Origin: Aptenodytes patagonicus
Lineage: Eukaryota > Chordata > Aves > Sphenisciformes > Spheniscidae
Assembly (NCBI RefSeq): GCF_965638725.1
Contig: NC_134950.1
Coordinates: 135,957,636 to 136,021,635 of the forward strand
Length of the DNA: 64,000 nucleotides
Reading direction: 5' to 3'
This document shows positions 1-13,200 of this stretch, piece after piece. The notes under the pieces are model-generated. The model had not been told where the DNA came from. It saw only the letters and a list, made by a program, of their open reading frames with translations, and did no database searches. Position numbers and translations under genes: made by a program. Each line of letters begins with the position of its first letter. The stretch's first letter is position 1.

Positions 1-652
1 AAGAAAACCCAAGTTGTGATCGGACTGAAATTCAAATGGCAGGGAGATACAAGCTATCTCATAATACCTGGCAAGAGCTGCACGAATATATGCAATTTGT
101 CCACATCGCCCAATCTGTTGATTTAGTATCATAAAGAAAAGGATCACACGATTCCTTCCCTCACTTAACTCTTAGTTCGGACCAATTCCTTTTGATACCT
201 TGGTATGGGTGACTTTTGTAGTTCAGAAAGGAGATGGGAGGGCTGGTAAATCCTGTAAGTCTGACCCTCTGGACTCCCTGTTGTATAAAAAAAAATTGTC
301 CCCTCTCTATTAGAACAGTGGTTCTTATAAAATATTAGTATCTCCAGAGGGAAAAAATACAAGTAGCCTGTATCTTCAATGATCTTAATGTTGGTAGTCA
401 TCTTCCCATGCTCATGCTTTCTGTATTACGGATGTGAAAACTGACCATGCGGGTAGTTGTATTAGGTGGAAAAAGAAGAAAAATTAAGTTGTACATCATG
501 ACTAACGCAAGTGTATTTAATGAATAATCTTGTCAGTACTAGGAACTTAGTTATTCCAGACTTTCTTAATCCCAGTAGCATCTATAGGCAGTTTTAAACA
601 GGAGTCACTGCGGCACGGCATCGTGATGGGGTGTTTCTTCTTTGTCCTTCAG
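1..652 (+). other. IGF2BP3: Last intron of IGF2BP3 (3' part)
   Basis: This stretch precedes the last IGF2BP3 exon and ends in a pyrimidine-rich tract and AG at 651-652, a good splice acceptor. I saw no exon or recognised repeat in it. The rest of the gene lies outside the window to the left. Confidence 0.8.
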
Positions 653-754
653 CTTGCTCAGAGAAAAATTCAGGAAATACTGGCTCAGGTAAGAAGGCAG
701 CAGCAACAGCAAAAAACATTGCAAAGCGGACAGCCTCAGCCAAGACGAAAATAA
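653..754 (+). CDS. IGF2BP3: IGF2BP3 last coding exon (C-terminus of IGF2 mRNA-binding protein 3)
   Basis: IGF2BP3 (IMP3) is a cytoplasmic RNA-binding protein with two RRM and four KH domains. It controls stability and translation of target mRNAs and is mainly fetal and tumour-expressed. Only the last 33 codons are here: the exon opens in phase 0 after the acceptor at 651-652, begins LAQRKIQEILAQV, runs through a Gln-rich stretch and ends QPQPRRK before TAA at 752-754. This is the end of the fourth KH domain and the family's typical short basic tail. The gene is convergent with MALSU1. The call rests on this tail and on conserved gene order. IGF2BP1 and IGF2BP2 have related tails, but the neighbours favour IGF2BP3. 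Confidence 0.95.
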   Translation, partial: LAQRKIQEILAQVRRQQQQQKTLQSGQPQPRRK

Positions 755-1096
755 AGGTTTAGGAAATGGCCCATCAGAGACAGATGCCAGACCAAAGACA
801 GACTGTGCGACAGAGAGACGGGTGGTGAGCACCTGTTGAAGTTATATGCAGAAGATCCACCAAGCCAATCACCTGTTCGAGGACCAGGCAACCGTTGAAC
901 GCTGTCTCTGAGAATGTATTCTTTAGGCTCTCTCAAACTTTTGAAACCCAGCTTTAAAATAAGGACCCCTTCACTTCCCTTTTGTTCTATTCTCACAATT
1001 TAACATAAACTCGTTAGTCTTTTTTATTGTTCTTATTATTCCCCAACAATTTTAGAACTTGGTTTAATGAAGCTTTCTCTTCTGAGTTCACTGGTT

Positions 1097-1147
1097 TAAA
1101 AAAAAAAAAAGAAAAGAAAAAAGAAAAAAAAACAAAAAAAAAGAAAA
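1097..1147 (+). repeat. A-rich low-complexity tract
   Basis: Nearly pure A with occasional G and one C, in the IGF2BP3 3' UTR. It encodes a spurious Lys-rich frame that is not a gene. Confidence 0.85.
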
Positions 1148-1391
1148 GGCATTGCTCTTATAGGTCCAGCTGTAAAAGAAGAAACACATTTGGAGGGTGG
1201 GATTGCGGGTGGGCTAGGGTTAGAGCAAGGGTATCGACAAGAGTTTAAGTGTTAGTCCCAATGTTGAAACAAGTGGCATTTTTTAAAAAGAATTTGGTTG
1301 CATTTTTACATAACACTGCCATGAATAACCTAAGGGAAGTGTTGAATGGTGTTGGCCAGGGCATAAAAAGATAAATATGCATTTTACTAAA

Positions 1392-1415
1392 CTACCTCAG
1401 GCATTTAGTACCTCA
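1392..1415 (+). promoter_or_regulatory. Paired let-7 seed matches in IGF2BP3 3' UTR
   Basis: CTACCTCA at 1392-1399 is a full 8-mer complement of the let-7 seed. TACCTCA at 1409-1415 is a 7-mer-A1 match 17 bases further on, close enough for cooperative sites. IGF2BP-family mRNAs are known let-7 targets. Confidence 0.6.
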
Positions 1416-2424
1416 ATGAGAAATTGTTCCTTTTTTGCTTTTTTTTTTTTGGTATTTTGTATACTTTATAAAGCTAATAGTTCTTGAGCATTTTATTTTT
1501 TTAAAAAAAATTAAAATTTGATCAGCCACCAGCCAGGAGTACTACAGACTTATCGGGGAAAAAATATAGTAGAGCACTTCTAGCTGCTGGCTGATGGGAG
1601 TAAGGTGGGTAAAAAAAACACAGCCTCAGATTTTCTGAGGGCTTCAACACCATCATTTGTTTAAAAAAAAAAAAAATTCAGTGAATGTTCAAAAGATAGT
1701 GAATGATGCCAACATTCTGATAGCAGCAATGCCGTTTAGTTTTCTTTTAAGATGGGATGAAAAAGTTTGTGACGGTACTTTTTTGGGAACAGGACAAGGA
1801 AGTGATGGCAAGAGGCTGGGGTTGGGGGAAAAATTTAGAAGGCTGCAAGAGGCTGAATTTTTTTTGTGCTACTTGATTGAATGCATGAACCCTTTGTGCC
1901 TTTGACCATCACTACCTAATAATGCTACATTTAACCATTTGCAGCCCATTTGGACTTTGCCATTTTGTTCAAAGAGCAAGCTTCATCTTCAGTTTGATAG
2001 AACACTCGATCTGCTAGAGCGTATTTGAGGCCACGAGGGTCTCTGCTGTCTGCAGATCACATCATACTGCTTTCAGTTACCACGATGGGGGAAGGTCAAA
2101 CAGTGTTTGATCACATTGAAAGATAATGAAAGGCTAAGTTTACATATCCAGCCGCTGTTATGGGCCACACTAAGCCACTTTGAAGGTTTTAAAAACTATT
2201 ACAAGAAAAAAAAACACAAAACAAAACAACAACCTCTCTAGCCTGGCTTATAATAGATGCAGCAGGATTTATGCACGTTCTGCAACCAACCATTAGAGGA
2301 AAAAAAAAAAATGTCAAAAGGCAGGGATAACAGGAAAGTTACCAAATTTTTTAATTTCCGAATGTAATTTGAATGATGATTGTGGTAATAGTGACACATT
2401 CAAGTTTCTACAATAAACTTCAGT

Positions 2425-2432
2425 CTACCTCA
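2425..2432 (+). promoter_or_regulatory. let-7 8-mer seed match in IGF2BP3 3' UTR
   Basis: CTACCTCA on the mRNA strand. A fourth, weaker match (CTACCTC, 7-mer-m8) lies at 2655-2661. The site overlaps the region just after the internal AATAAA at 2412, so use of that early poly(A) site would remove the site at 2655. Confidence 0.55.
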
Positions 2433-2479
2433 GTTTAAGAAAAAAAAAATATGTGGCAACACATGGTGCATAAAGACTG

Positions 2480-2520
2480 CTGTGTGTGTGTGTGTGCGCG
2501 TGCGCGCCTGTATGTGTGTG
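2480..2520. repeat. TG/CG dinucleotide microsatellite
   Basis: Alternating purine-pyrimidine run, mainly TG with a CG interruption, inside the IGF2BP3 3' UTR. Confidence 0.85.
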
Positions 2521-3271
2521 GTCGACAGAGCCATGCTATTACCTCTGAACCTTTTTTTTGTGATGTTTTTTGTGCATGAGATGATCAGAATCACCATGCT
2601 GCACTGATTTGAGGGGCACAACGAGCAAAAGCATTTGTTTCATCATTTTGTTATCTACCTCTTAGGTTCATGTTGAAATAGAGGCATTACTACATAGACT
2701 AGATAATTTTCCCAAAGATCATTGTTGTACAGATTAGATAATTTTGAAAATGGTCTGAAGTGTTTTTCCTGCATCTCTTCTTTACTAATTGGTTTAAAAA
2801 CCACAAACTTATGTTGTAGTTTTAGCAAAGAAAAATGAGTTTCTTTTTCCTTTTTTGACAGTGACCTTCATCTAGCCTTTAGGATAACTTTTTTTTTCTT
2901 ACAATGAATTTAAAATTACTGAAGTATGAAAAGTCATAGCTTTTTAATTTTTGTTGAGGCTTAAGTCAGTCTGACGTTCCTTTCTTAACATTTGAGAAGG
3001 ATTTGACTTCATTATTTTCCATAAAAATTACTTTACAAATAGGTGCTGCATTTACATCTGCTGATTTAAATACTGTCATCTCTCTTAAATTTCTAGACTT
3101 AGTAGGGTAAATCATGTTTTTCTTTTCAATTGAGACTTGGTAATTTGGAGTATTTGGGAATAGCTAGAAAGTAAATACTGTAAATGATTTCAATATCCAC
3201 AAAGTATGGATCATTTTTCACCTGTAATGTGCCCCCCAATGCAGCTCCACTTGCCAGATGCCTCTGAATGG

Positions 3272-3277
3272 AATAAA
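3272..3277 (+). terminator. IGF2BP3 poly(A) signal AATAAA
   Basis: Canonical hexamer followed about 30 bases later by a GT-rich and T-rich element (3305-3322), the classic arrangement for 3' end formation. Confidence 0.7.
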
Positions 3278-3295
3278 GAGTTTAACTCCTATCAT

Positions 3296-6200
3296 CAGAT
3301 AAAGTTGTGTGGTGTTTTTTTAAACTAATGAGGCATAGGAACAGACTGTTCCAAGCATTTGCGGTGCTTTGATCAAGTTGGTTTTCTGTCCGTAATAATA
3401 ACTGGATAAGGATGAACAGTCACCGACAGGTATTCCATAGCTGCTAGGCCACCCGGCAGCCAGGTTACAATGTTTGCACTACAAGCAGTGACTTCTGTGG
3501 CTTAGAATTCATCTCCCTTTTGCATAACAATGCTATACAGTCTGTAGTACAACCTATAGTTCATGGTTTCAGTCTTACGCAGATCATTTAGGCCGGTTTG
3601 CTGTGGAAGGGATGTGTAGTCAATAGTCCTGACCCAGGGCAAACACGACGGAATCTTTAACAGGTTTGAAGCAAGATCTGAATTGCATTAAACTTTTTTT
3701 TTGGCTGCTTTTTACCTAGTCTTTACTTTGGTGCTGTCAGTGTGATGAAGCTGTGTAATGACCACGGCCCTAGAAGCTTGGATAGGCAGAACCAGTCACA
3801 CCAGCAAGCAAACGTGATGGCAACCTGTATCTTGCTCCTACCACCACCACCCGAACACACACCAATTGCCAGTGAGGTGGTATCGCTGCTCCATTTAGAT
3901 CCTTGTTAACATTTTTTGGAATAGAAATGAGACTAGATGTTTAACTGAATGCTTTAGAGTGAGAAGGAGGGGTTGGGGAATGAAGGAGCATCATGAATAA
4001 TATAATTCTGTATCTTTTAAAGAGGAGTGGAAAACCAAACTTGCCTTCCAAACTCTTGCACCCTCCCACTTGTCTTCACAGCTCGTTTACTGGGACCAAC
4101 CAGCAGAAAGAGGGAATTGGAGAAATGATGTCTGTTGATGACACTGCATAGGGTATTGCATTTCACAGGGAACTCTAAGCTCATTTTTCACGCCAATATT
4201 GAGCTATCTTCTCAGAACTGGCATCCCTGCCACTTGAGCAATGTAAGAGGTTAAGCCTTCCTCTGTATCGCTGGTGCATTTGTGACAGCTGAACCCCTGA
4301 CTGTTAAGCATTTGCTTAATCATGATGCTTTTATTTGCTTCTAACCTTCCAAAGCTTTTATTCCTAAGCTGCACTTTCAAAGGCATGCGCTCTTTGTATT
4401 AGTTTCCATTAAATGAAGCATGTATGCTGTGCAGGACAGCGTGGTCTTGACATGGTACCAGGGCATAGGATTTTTAAATGAACGTGAAAAATTGTGGAGT
4501 AAGCACTCAGGCTGGGCTGTAACAGAGATATTAGCTCAACTGATGAACGCAAACACTGCTTGATAACCAAGTTACTCAAATGCAGTGCAGGAAATTGATG
4601 AAATGATGACAAAAGTATCACCTTGATAATTGTTTCTCCTGTTCATCCCATCCTCAAGGGGAGAGAATGGCTCAACGGAGCCAAACCTGCATGTATCTCT
4701 GTACAGGATGAATCTATAGTCTCATTGGACAAGCTGCTCACTATTTTTATTTTACACAGAAATCACCTGATCGGTAGAACTGAAACCATTCCCAAATGTT
4801 TTCCTTCCAAAAGGTGTTTAATGTTGCACAGTACTGATCATTCAGACCATCTTTGTTAATTCCTAGGTCCCAGTTTTTAAGAGGGTCAGGCCAAAGGCTC
4901 AGCAAGTCCGGCAGGCAACCTGGCTGGGGCATTGCAGTAGCTTGGCACAGATCATGACTGCTCCTGTTAAACAGGGGATGAGGAAGTTCTTTTCCTGAGC
5001 TGGCAGCTCTGATTATTTAATAGCAATCAGTGGATGTTCCATATAACTCCTTTTCACAATGTGCTTTCGCAGAAAATTCAGTTATACTTTTTCATTTACT
5101 TTACTGGTTTTTGTCTCCTCCGTTCATTTGACGACTTTTTTTTTTTTGTCTTGTCTTACAGACTTACCCCTTTCCAGCTGTAAAAGTCCTAGTCTGTTCA
5201 CACAGAAGCTGTTTCCTCTCGCTTACTGTTCTTTTCCGGGCGCTCCTTTTGTTACTGTGCTCCTTGAGACAGGATACTGTATGCAGTTCTGGTTACTAAA
5301 TGTGGGTTCATATAATGGCATAACATTTGCTGAACCTGCCTCTATTCATCTAGTATTACTTATCTGCAGTAGCAGCAGTAAAAGGCAAATGGTTTCAGGG
5401 AACGATCCAAAGTTACTCCTACGTATCCCTCCTAGGAGGAAATGCCTGATTTAGAACCCATCACTCTGTAAGACAGCCAAGGTTATCTTTCTCCCATGTG
5501 GATTACTTATTGCCAAGTATCATGAAGCATTTTGAAAATTTCTTTGCAGTCAGATTTACCACTGATACCTTTATTTTGTGGGCAAAGATGTTTTATGCGC
5601 ATAGTTTAACTACATTTAATACATGCTCCTTGCTTAATTTGCAGAACTATCTGCTGCCTCGTATCAAAAAAGCAGGTGAACTCAGGGGCAGTTATTCCTG
5701 AAAGAACACAGGCTAGACACAGCAAAAAAACATGACCAGTCTAAAATGAGGGAGGTGTTTGGTTTTGGTTTTGGTTTTGGTTTTTAAAAAAAGCAAGCCA
5801 AACACCCCCCCCCTTCCCTGGAAACAACACAACCACATGAGCAAAAACCAAGGTCATGTTCTTTAAGTGTTACAAACAGCAGCTGCTGTGCAGGGAAGAG
5901 ATACAGACAGAGCTTCAAGTAGCTTGTGGGGCTATGGGGGAGAAAGGTGATTGCCCTCAGGGTTCCTGCTTCCTGATGCATGGCAGAGCAAGCCTCTCCA
6001 GAAGGAAGAGATCCTAATCTAATGACGAAAGCCATGTCCCGTAGTGGAGAAAAGCATCTTGTTTTGCATTGACAAGTTTTGTTACCATCTTGAAGCTCTT
6101 CTAACTGGTTATTAGACCATGCGGCAGTCAGACCAAGAACACACTGCACAATGACTTCTGAAAGTGCTGGACAGTCCGTTAGCAGCAAGTAACGCTCAGT

Positions 6201-6400
6201 GACTAAGGGTTTCCTTTAGAACTACGTTCACCCACTTCAAAAGGAGCTGAAGGTTTACACTGCCATAGCGTGTTGCCTCAGTGTCCTTTTCCAGAAACTA
6301 GGTGAGAGGAAAACTAGGAGAGGGGCCAACTGCACACTTAGAATGAGCTGAATGTTTTAACATGGAGACAAGGAATTGAAGCTCTTCAAGTTTTGTTTTT
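3296..6400. other. Intergenic stretch between convergent IGF2BP3 and MALSU1
   Basis: I recognised no gene here. A short GGTTTT tandem repeat lies at about 5757-5783 and a C-run at about 5805-5813. Short frames on both strands show no recognisable homology or splice structure. Some of it may be extended 3' UTR of either neighbour. Confidence 0.5.
5757..5783. repeat. (GGTTTT)n short tandem repeat
   Basis: Four to five copies of a six-base unit followed by a poly-T/poly-A junction. Confidence 0.8.
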
Positions 6401-6974
6401 TTTATTAAAAACAGATTGGCCTTGGCTGAAAAACTGACTTACTGTTCTGTTAACTCAAGACACATTTATTTGTCACTGCTGCTCTTGGCTTTTATGTGCT
6501 CGGCCATACCAGTCTGTTTTCTCCTCTCCTTCGATTCAGAGCATGACTTGCTTCATTGTGACCAGAAGCAAATGGCTTAATATAAGAAGCCTCCTCTAAC
6601 CTGTACTATTTCACGTAGTTTTTTCCTGGCAGCACTCAAGTCTTTTTGCACTGCCACTACAGGTAGGTCTTTCAAAGAAATGAGAAAAGCAATTACTGTA
6701 GAGGCTGAGCATGAGTTTTAGGGTAAGTAGCTTAAGCAGCTGTCTTTGCCCCACTCCTCTAGCTGCAAACTCCATCGAGACAGTGACTCCCCTGGGAAGC
6801 TCCCTTATGATAGGATTCCTTCTTTGACACTTTATGTCTGGACTCGATCTTAAGGGTCTTTTCCAACCTCAATGATTCTGATCATTTTTGTAGCTTGTTC
6901 AGAACTTTACCTAGGTACATCCAATAAATACACTGTTTTGAACTGATCAACTGTAGTGACTGTTAAGTCATTAA
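6401..6974 (-). other. MALSU1: MALSU1 3' untranslated region (probable extent)
   Basis: Downstream of the MALSU1 stop on the minus strand, AATAAA occurs at 6465-6470 and at 6401-6406 (read as TTTATT on the plus strand). Either could end the transcript. A CR1 tail fragment sits inside this stretch in the opposite orientation. Extent is inferred. Confidence 0.5.
6800..6885 (+). mobile_element. CR1 LINE 3'-end fragment
   Basis: The stretch 'gactcgatcttaaggg' followed by 'tcttttccaacctcaatg' and 'attctgat' is the typical 3' end of avian CR1 elements, which finish in short ATTCTRTG repeats. The element is heavily 5'-truncated, as most CR1 copies are. It lies antisense within the probable MALSU1 3' UTR. 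The 5' limit is approximate. Confidence 0.75.
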
Positions 6975-7204
6975 TCAAGGCTGTATGTCTCTCAGATCTG
7001 TGAAGGCACTCTCATTTCTCTTTCCACTCAGAGCTGTCTCAAGATGATCACTGCTGTTAGGAGTCAGTCCAAATATAAAGTCTTCTGGCAGTGACTGTGG
7101 AGTCATCTGTGCTAACTGGTCATCATAGGAACCAAGAGTCCATAGCTTCTCCAATTCATAAGCCTCTCGTGTCTCCGGCAACATGAAATGCATCACAATG
7201 CTAC
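6975..7204 (-). CDS. MALSU1: MALSU1 coding exon 4 (last)
   Basis: Acceptor AG at 7206-7205, TGA stop at 6977-6975. It encodes 75 residues: the end of the RsfS domain ([20 protein letters not shown]) and a polar tail. Confidence 0.97.
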
Positions 7205-10200
7205 CTGCACAGAAGAGAAATTCACAATAAATTAATGTGAACTGTAAAGCACTACTACGCTTCCAGCTGCTCAAAGAGTTCAAGTCTTCCACCCCCATTC
7301 TGGCTAGATATAACAGGTCAGCTGATGGAGGTCTCTTAAGTTGCCGATTCCAGTTCTTGAACAGTTAGGAATTGGTCACTCCTTCAAAAGACTCCAAGAC
7401 TACAGCCAGGAGAATGAGAGGGACAATACTCCGATTTGAATTAAAACACTATCGCAAGACTCCAGACCAAAGAAGTGATGACTTCCAGGGGACAGAAGGA
7501 AGTAAGCTGAAAGAAGTTTTACTTGAAAGAGTACAGATGGACTTTCAGCTTTCCTATATTACCAACAACATTCAGCTATAGCCAAGTAATTTTCCTTAGG
7601 TGTGTTGCTCACTTCTTGGGTGGTTTTTATAATTAATTAATTCCATTAATTCTGTGCAAAAATAGTAGAGAATGTTAATTCCAGTGTACTTCTAATGCAC
7701 TTTTTTCTAGTTATGCCCTTAAATTTCAATCGGTTTTCAGTTATAACTAACTATCAAAATCATTGACAGTAAAGTAACCAAGGCTTAACATCCCTGGCTG
7801 CAGTGCTCCTCACTCACCCATGCTCTCTTTTACCCTCTAACTTTGTGTTTTGGCTTGAGATTCTAGAGCTAGCAGTGAAGGAGAAATGCTTTCTGAATGC
7901 AGTCTTTTATGTTTGTGTAGAGAGTTTCACACTTGTAGAATAAAGAATTAAACTCGATTTCTTAGGACTTAGGTTTTACCCCATGTCACGGTATGATCTG
8001 GACAGTGGAAAAGTCTGTCCAAGAGTTCGTTACTAGGGCAGCATACAAAGAGCCCCCACTCCCACAGGCAGGGATTATAAAAACCTGAGAAAATTGACTG
8101 AAGTAGCTTTTCTCTTTCCATTAGTGTTATCTTCAATTTATTAAGACCTGTTTTAGCCACTGAAGAGTAGCTACTGCTTTCTTCTCAGTGCCAATGATCT
8201 TTAGTGAGAATTTATTTAGTATCTCAATGAGCTCAAGCAACAACAACTGGAATTCCAAGCAGCAGAGTATTGTGACCTCTCCACAGCAACCAGGGTTTAC
8301 GGTGAGATGCTTCCTTCAACAGAGAGCTCATGCAGAAATTCATATTTGTCAGATTCACAAATATTTACCAAAATCAATGCACAGCCAGTCATCCGTCTCT
8401 TTCCCTTCAATCCGAGTATGAGGATCACTTTCTTCTTTGTGATGCTTGTACTGAGAGAGAAGCAATGGCAGAAAATGAAATATTTTGCATTTATTTAAAA
8501 GCATTCAAACTTAACAGATAAGCTGGACCTTGCTGGGTTGTCTAGTGTTGTTTTAAATCTGAAATGGGTTAGATTACTCAATGTTGGTTCTGGGGTCTGC
8601 ACAAAAAAGAACAATATACACTTGTAGCAGTGGAAAATAAGTACAGATTTCTCAATGGGATTTAGTATCTAATCTGGAATTCCAATGCTCAGAATTCCCA
8701 TACAGTTATTCACAAATTTTATAGGTGTCCACTGTTTCTCAAGAGGAATACTAATGCTACGCAATTGTATTCAGTCTTTCAGTTATAGGTTCCCTGTAAC
8801 TGCCAATACCACTAAGTTCTATTTCCTTTCAGATACCTTTCATTGTTGTTTTACATTGGCTAGTTAAGGATGCAGAAATGGAAGTGCCAAGCTTGTCCTC
8901 TTCTCAGATGGGAGGGTGGGGAGAAAACAGGTTTCAGCCCATGCCATGAGGAAGGCATTTAAACAAGCCTCCTGAGAGCACGCTCTCAAGACTCGGTGCA
9001 AGACGGGGGGAAAACACGACTGGCACACAGGTTTCCAAGCTACAAAGCCCTGTGAGAGAGGGGAGAGGGTAGCTCGAAGCTGGACTGCAAAAGCTCAGCT
9101 AGGGCAAGGTAGTTCGTTCCCTACACAACACGGTAGCTTTCATAGATGCCAGCTTGAGAGGCCCAGCTCTCCCCACCTGATACATAAAGCACCTAAGCAC
9201 CCACCAGAGCTGAAGAGATTTGACAACTAGAGGCTTAAGTACTGTCTCTTTCAGATCTGGCCATAATCTACTCGTTTCTTTACAAAAAGCATCAATAGAA
9301 AAAAAATGGGATGAAGTCAGCTGTGTCTTCACAGAGCTCCTTTATTCAAATTTCTACCTTATTTCTAGTTGAAGCAGCCAATCAAAAAAATATGGAAACC
9401 TTTTTCAACCCGAAATTAAAAAAAAAAAACAAAAACCCCAAACAACATTTATTTCAGCACAACGTCACAAGGAAACAGTGAAACTGCATGGCTCTAACAG
9501 TTGTTTCTGCCATGAAAGACAAAATACAAAATAACAGGTTGTAACATCATGGCTGACTAGCAAATGAGTCCTGCTTCACTGGGAAAGCAATTATCACAAA
9601 ATGCAACTGTTCCTGGCCGTTCCCACACAACGCTAGCTGCCGGACAATGGCCCCCGTTTGCAAACCAGAATGGAGAACTTTCAAAACGTAATTCAGAAAC
9701 TAGTTCTACCTTCCTTTCTTTAAGATAGCTTGTGAGATATCCTCAAAAGCAGGTAACTACCAAAGACTCTCTGAAAGTCTGTTTAAAATACTAAAGAGCC
9801 CAGCATGCGCTGCCATCAGCTATGTAAAAGGTTGGAAAGGCTGATCTCCACTACACGTCTCCTTCAGCCTTGTCTTTAAAGGCTGTATAATAGTGAATAG
9901 ATTATAATAAAGCCAAGTGTAAGTTTCTTCCTCTAACATGAAACCAGACGGGAAGGGGGAAGCAGTAGTTGAGACTGTCATTTACAAACTACTGGAAAAA
10001 AAGCAGGAAGACCTCATGCTACACATAAGCACCTCTGCATTTTAGTGTGAGTAAATCACGCGTTACCATAATGTTTTAGATACTGTAATGGTAAAGCTAG
10101 CCAGCTGCCTAGCAGCACTCCCGAGCACCTGTTCTGCTTTACAGCTTAAGCTTCAGCTTACTTTTTGCCTAGAAAACTTTCAATGCCAGGCAAGCTCAGC

Positions 10201-13200
10201 CACTCCTGAGTGAGTGCCAGGCTTCTCGGTTTCTCAGGATGCCCAGGTGGATGCCTTGTCTCCCCAGAGGCTATGCCCTTACAAAAGAGCTGCCCTTACT
10301 GCCACCAGAGGGAGCAGCCAGTTGTAGCACAGGCATGTTTTTGCAGGGTGGGTGGTATTCAGTGATCTCTCCTGGTCTGGGGGAGATGGAGAGCTGTTGA
10401 TTTAAGACCAGCAAGTTATGTAAGTAATAGAGTACACATTAAGCACTTAAATTTAGTATATTCAAATCACACTAGTACAACTTATAGCTGGAGGCAAAAT
10501 TTTAGTTTGCAAAGATGCATCAGCTCCTGCAGAGAATGCAAGAAACTCCCCTCACCTGCTCAGAAAGGCACTGAAAAGCAGTACCATCTCCCCCTCTCTC
10601 CTTTCCCCCCCCTCAAGTCTCACAGCTGAAACCAACGGGACTGGAAGGAAGAAAGTAAAACCAAGAGCCAAAGGAAAAATGGGGTCAGGAAAGGAAAGGA
10701 AAGTGCATGAAGAGAAAGCAAGCTACAGGTTAAGAGTACAGACAGCTGATCAAGGTGGGGGCTAGTCATATGCCTCACCCTGTGCTTTCTAACAGTCAGC
10801 TGGCTCTTCTCTGGCCGTGAAGTTTCTCCCTTCCCGAGTCTGGTCCTTATTCCTAAGCTCTACCTGTATTTTTATTCTGACCCTATTTTTGTACTGAAAA
10901 GCTCACACTCCGCCAAAGCCAGACAGTGCAAGATTTCTCTGCAAGGATAGCTGCTGCTGCTGCTTCTTCTCCTTTCCTCCTGTACATGCACAGTATGGTG
11001 ACTATTAACTAGCAGTTTGCTTTAGTAGGTCCATGAGGGGATCTTGTACCTCATAACATCCCATCTTTTTTCCAGCCTTACGATATACCTGAGAACCTGG
11101 AAATTTTAGGGATTAGGGTTTGAAAACTGTCAGGTTAAGTTGTTCTGAATGAGTGGGAATAGCTATGAAGCTTGCTGGACAGAAGACAAAAGTGGACACA
11201 GGTCATCATCACCATTTCACATCACTCTTGTTCTAGCCACCAAACTGTGCTAATGTCATCACTGTTCTAAATACAGAGAGATCTGTTTTTAAAATATAAT
11301 TCTCTACATTTTGATTAGTACCACTAAAGGAAAAAAATACAGTTGGTTGCTAGATGTATTCAGGACTAAATGACATAAGGATAATTAGTTTCGTCTTGCC
11401 TGGTACACCCCTATATGTGCAATCCTGGGGGAATTCCTTTCACAACATTTAAAACCATTCCCCAAAACCCAGAGAGTGCAGTGGGAACTGTCTTACCATT
11501 TTCAGCATGTAATGTGCCATTGCATGGAGATGTCGTGTTGAAGATCCACTCACAATTATAAAATAATTACAGTATTTTATTTCTGGAGGTAGCTGGATGA
11601 CACAGATGTCTTTAGCGTTTTCTTGCCTCAGCAGAGGTACAACAAAGTCAATGTTGAACTTTGGAAGAACAGTATCTGGAACAGACAGAAAAAACAATAC
11701 AGTGGCAATTTATCTTTTTAATTGCAAAAATCAACCACTTAAGAAGACATAAAATGGCAATGAAATTAATTATAGCCTAAGCTAGCCGCTCACTGGAGTT
11801 TGGTTTGATACTGACAATGCAACATGAACTGCAGATTTTTAAAAATCATTTTTAAAACCATCAAAGTTGAGAACTAAGTACTCTTCTGCTAAATAACACT
11901 CTATCACTAGATATAGCAGTTAGCAAACATCAAAGTTTCTTTTAGGTATCTTTTACTTATTTCTTGTTGTTAGTACTTAAGAGTCAATGCTATCATCAAA
12001 TATTTGTCAATTAAGATGAATGAAACCCAAGTACTTCAACAGACATTATTAAAACCAACAGATAAAATTAAAAATTTCAGAACAATGTTTTTCAACAGGC
12101 CTGTGATAATATGTGGTGATGAAATTACTCTAAAATCTTAAGTAGATGAAATCAATATATTGAAAACGGAGCTGATGTGATGCAGTGTGAAGGTACTTTT
12201 TATCTTCACACTGAGTAAAGCCATTTTTTCCTTTTCCCCTAGCCTGTTCTGCCACAGAGGATTATGATATTGTAGACAAAGTTTTAGTCCTTCAATAGTT
12301 TAAGCAAGCCAGCTTAGAAACTAGTAAATTAGTGCAACTACCTTCTGTTCACACCATGAAATCAGTTTATTTCTAATTTGCCCTAATTAGGTAGATGCAA
12401 CTTGTGTGCATACTTAAGGCATAATTTGAATCTGTCAGCAATGCATGCCTGCCACTATAAAGTGAGCGTCAGTGCAGACTGAGCATCAGCACAAAGCCAA
12501 CTTTTATATTTACCAATATAAAGAAAAAGCCAAACAAAAGAACAATAGCTACAGATAATTATATGCATGAATGGGGATATGAAATTGGATCAGATCTCTG
12601 TAAATGAAAGCCTTTCAGCTTAGGGACTCATGCACTCTTTCAACTTTTGCTGTGGTCACACATGCAGAAAATTAGCAGCGGCCACAGCTCCTCCAGACGC
12701 AGCAGTTACAAAAGTTAAATATTTGCCTGGTAGCCACATGTGAAGTCTCTAGTGCCTACTTAGAGAACGAATGGTCTGAACAACCCCAACCACACTGAAC
12801 GTCACGGTCAGAACTAGGCTAGAGAAGATTTGCAGAACAGCTACAACAACAAACCAGCTCAGCGCACACAACGCTTATACCTGTAACCAGCCACCGTGCT
12901 ACTAAAACTGTTATCTATACAGGGAAATGTCTTTGCGAGCGTACATCAGAGAAACACACCTCCAACTCGGCACCACTGTCCTCACAAAAGTTCCTGTATG
13001 TATCTACACACAGGCTCGGTTTGCGCTAGCCACCAACTCCTCACTTTACAGCAGGACTTCAGAGGCGATCATACTTCAGCACAAATGCCATGACCCTGAG
13101 GCCTGCGGTCTCAGCCGAGGTAAGGGCGATTCCGTCGCACTAGGCACCCCAGGATCCTCCCGCAGCTGCAGAATGAGATCCCATGCGTCCGAAGCGGTTA

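Larger units (their letters stand above)
755..3295 (+). other. IGF2BP3: IGF2BP3 3' untranslated region
   Basis: About 2.5 kb follows the stop codon and ends at AATAAA (3272-3277). A GT/T-rich downstream element follows at about 3305-3322, so cleavage near 3290-3296 is likely. A weaker internal AATAAA sits at 2412-2417. The UTR contains an A-rich tract (1097-1147), a TG/CG dinucleotide run (2480-2520) and let-7 seed matches at 1392-1399, 1409-1415, 2425-2432 and 2655-2661. Extent is inferred from poly(A) signals only. Confidence 0.75.

Noticed and set aside
1027-1248. Lys-rich plus-strand frame
   Set aside because: Translation of an A-rich tract in the IGF2BP3 3' UTR.
5059-5454. 131-codon plus-strand frame with hydrophobic start
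   Set aside because: No recognisable family, no splice context, T-rich composition. Likely chance.
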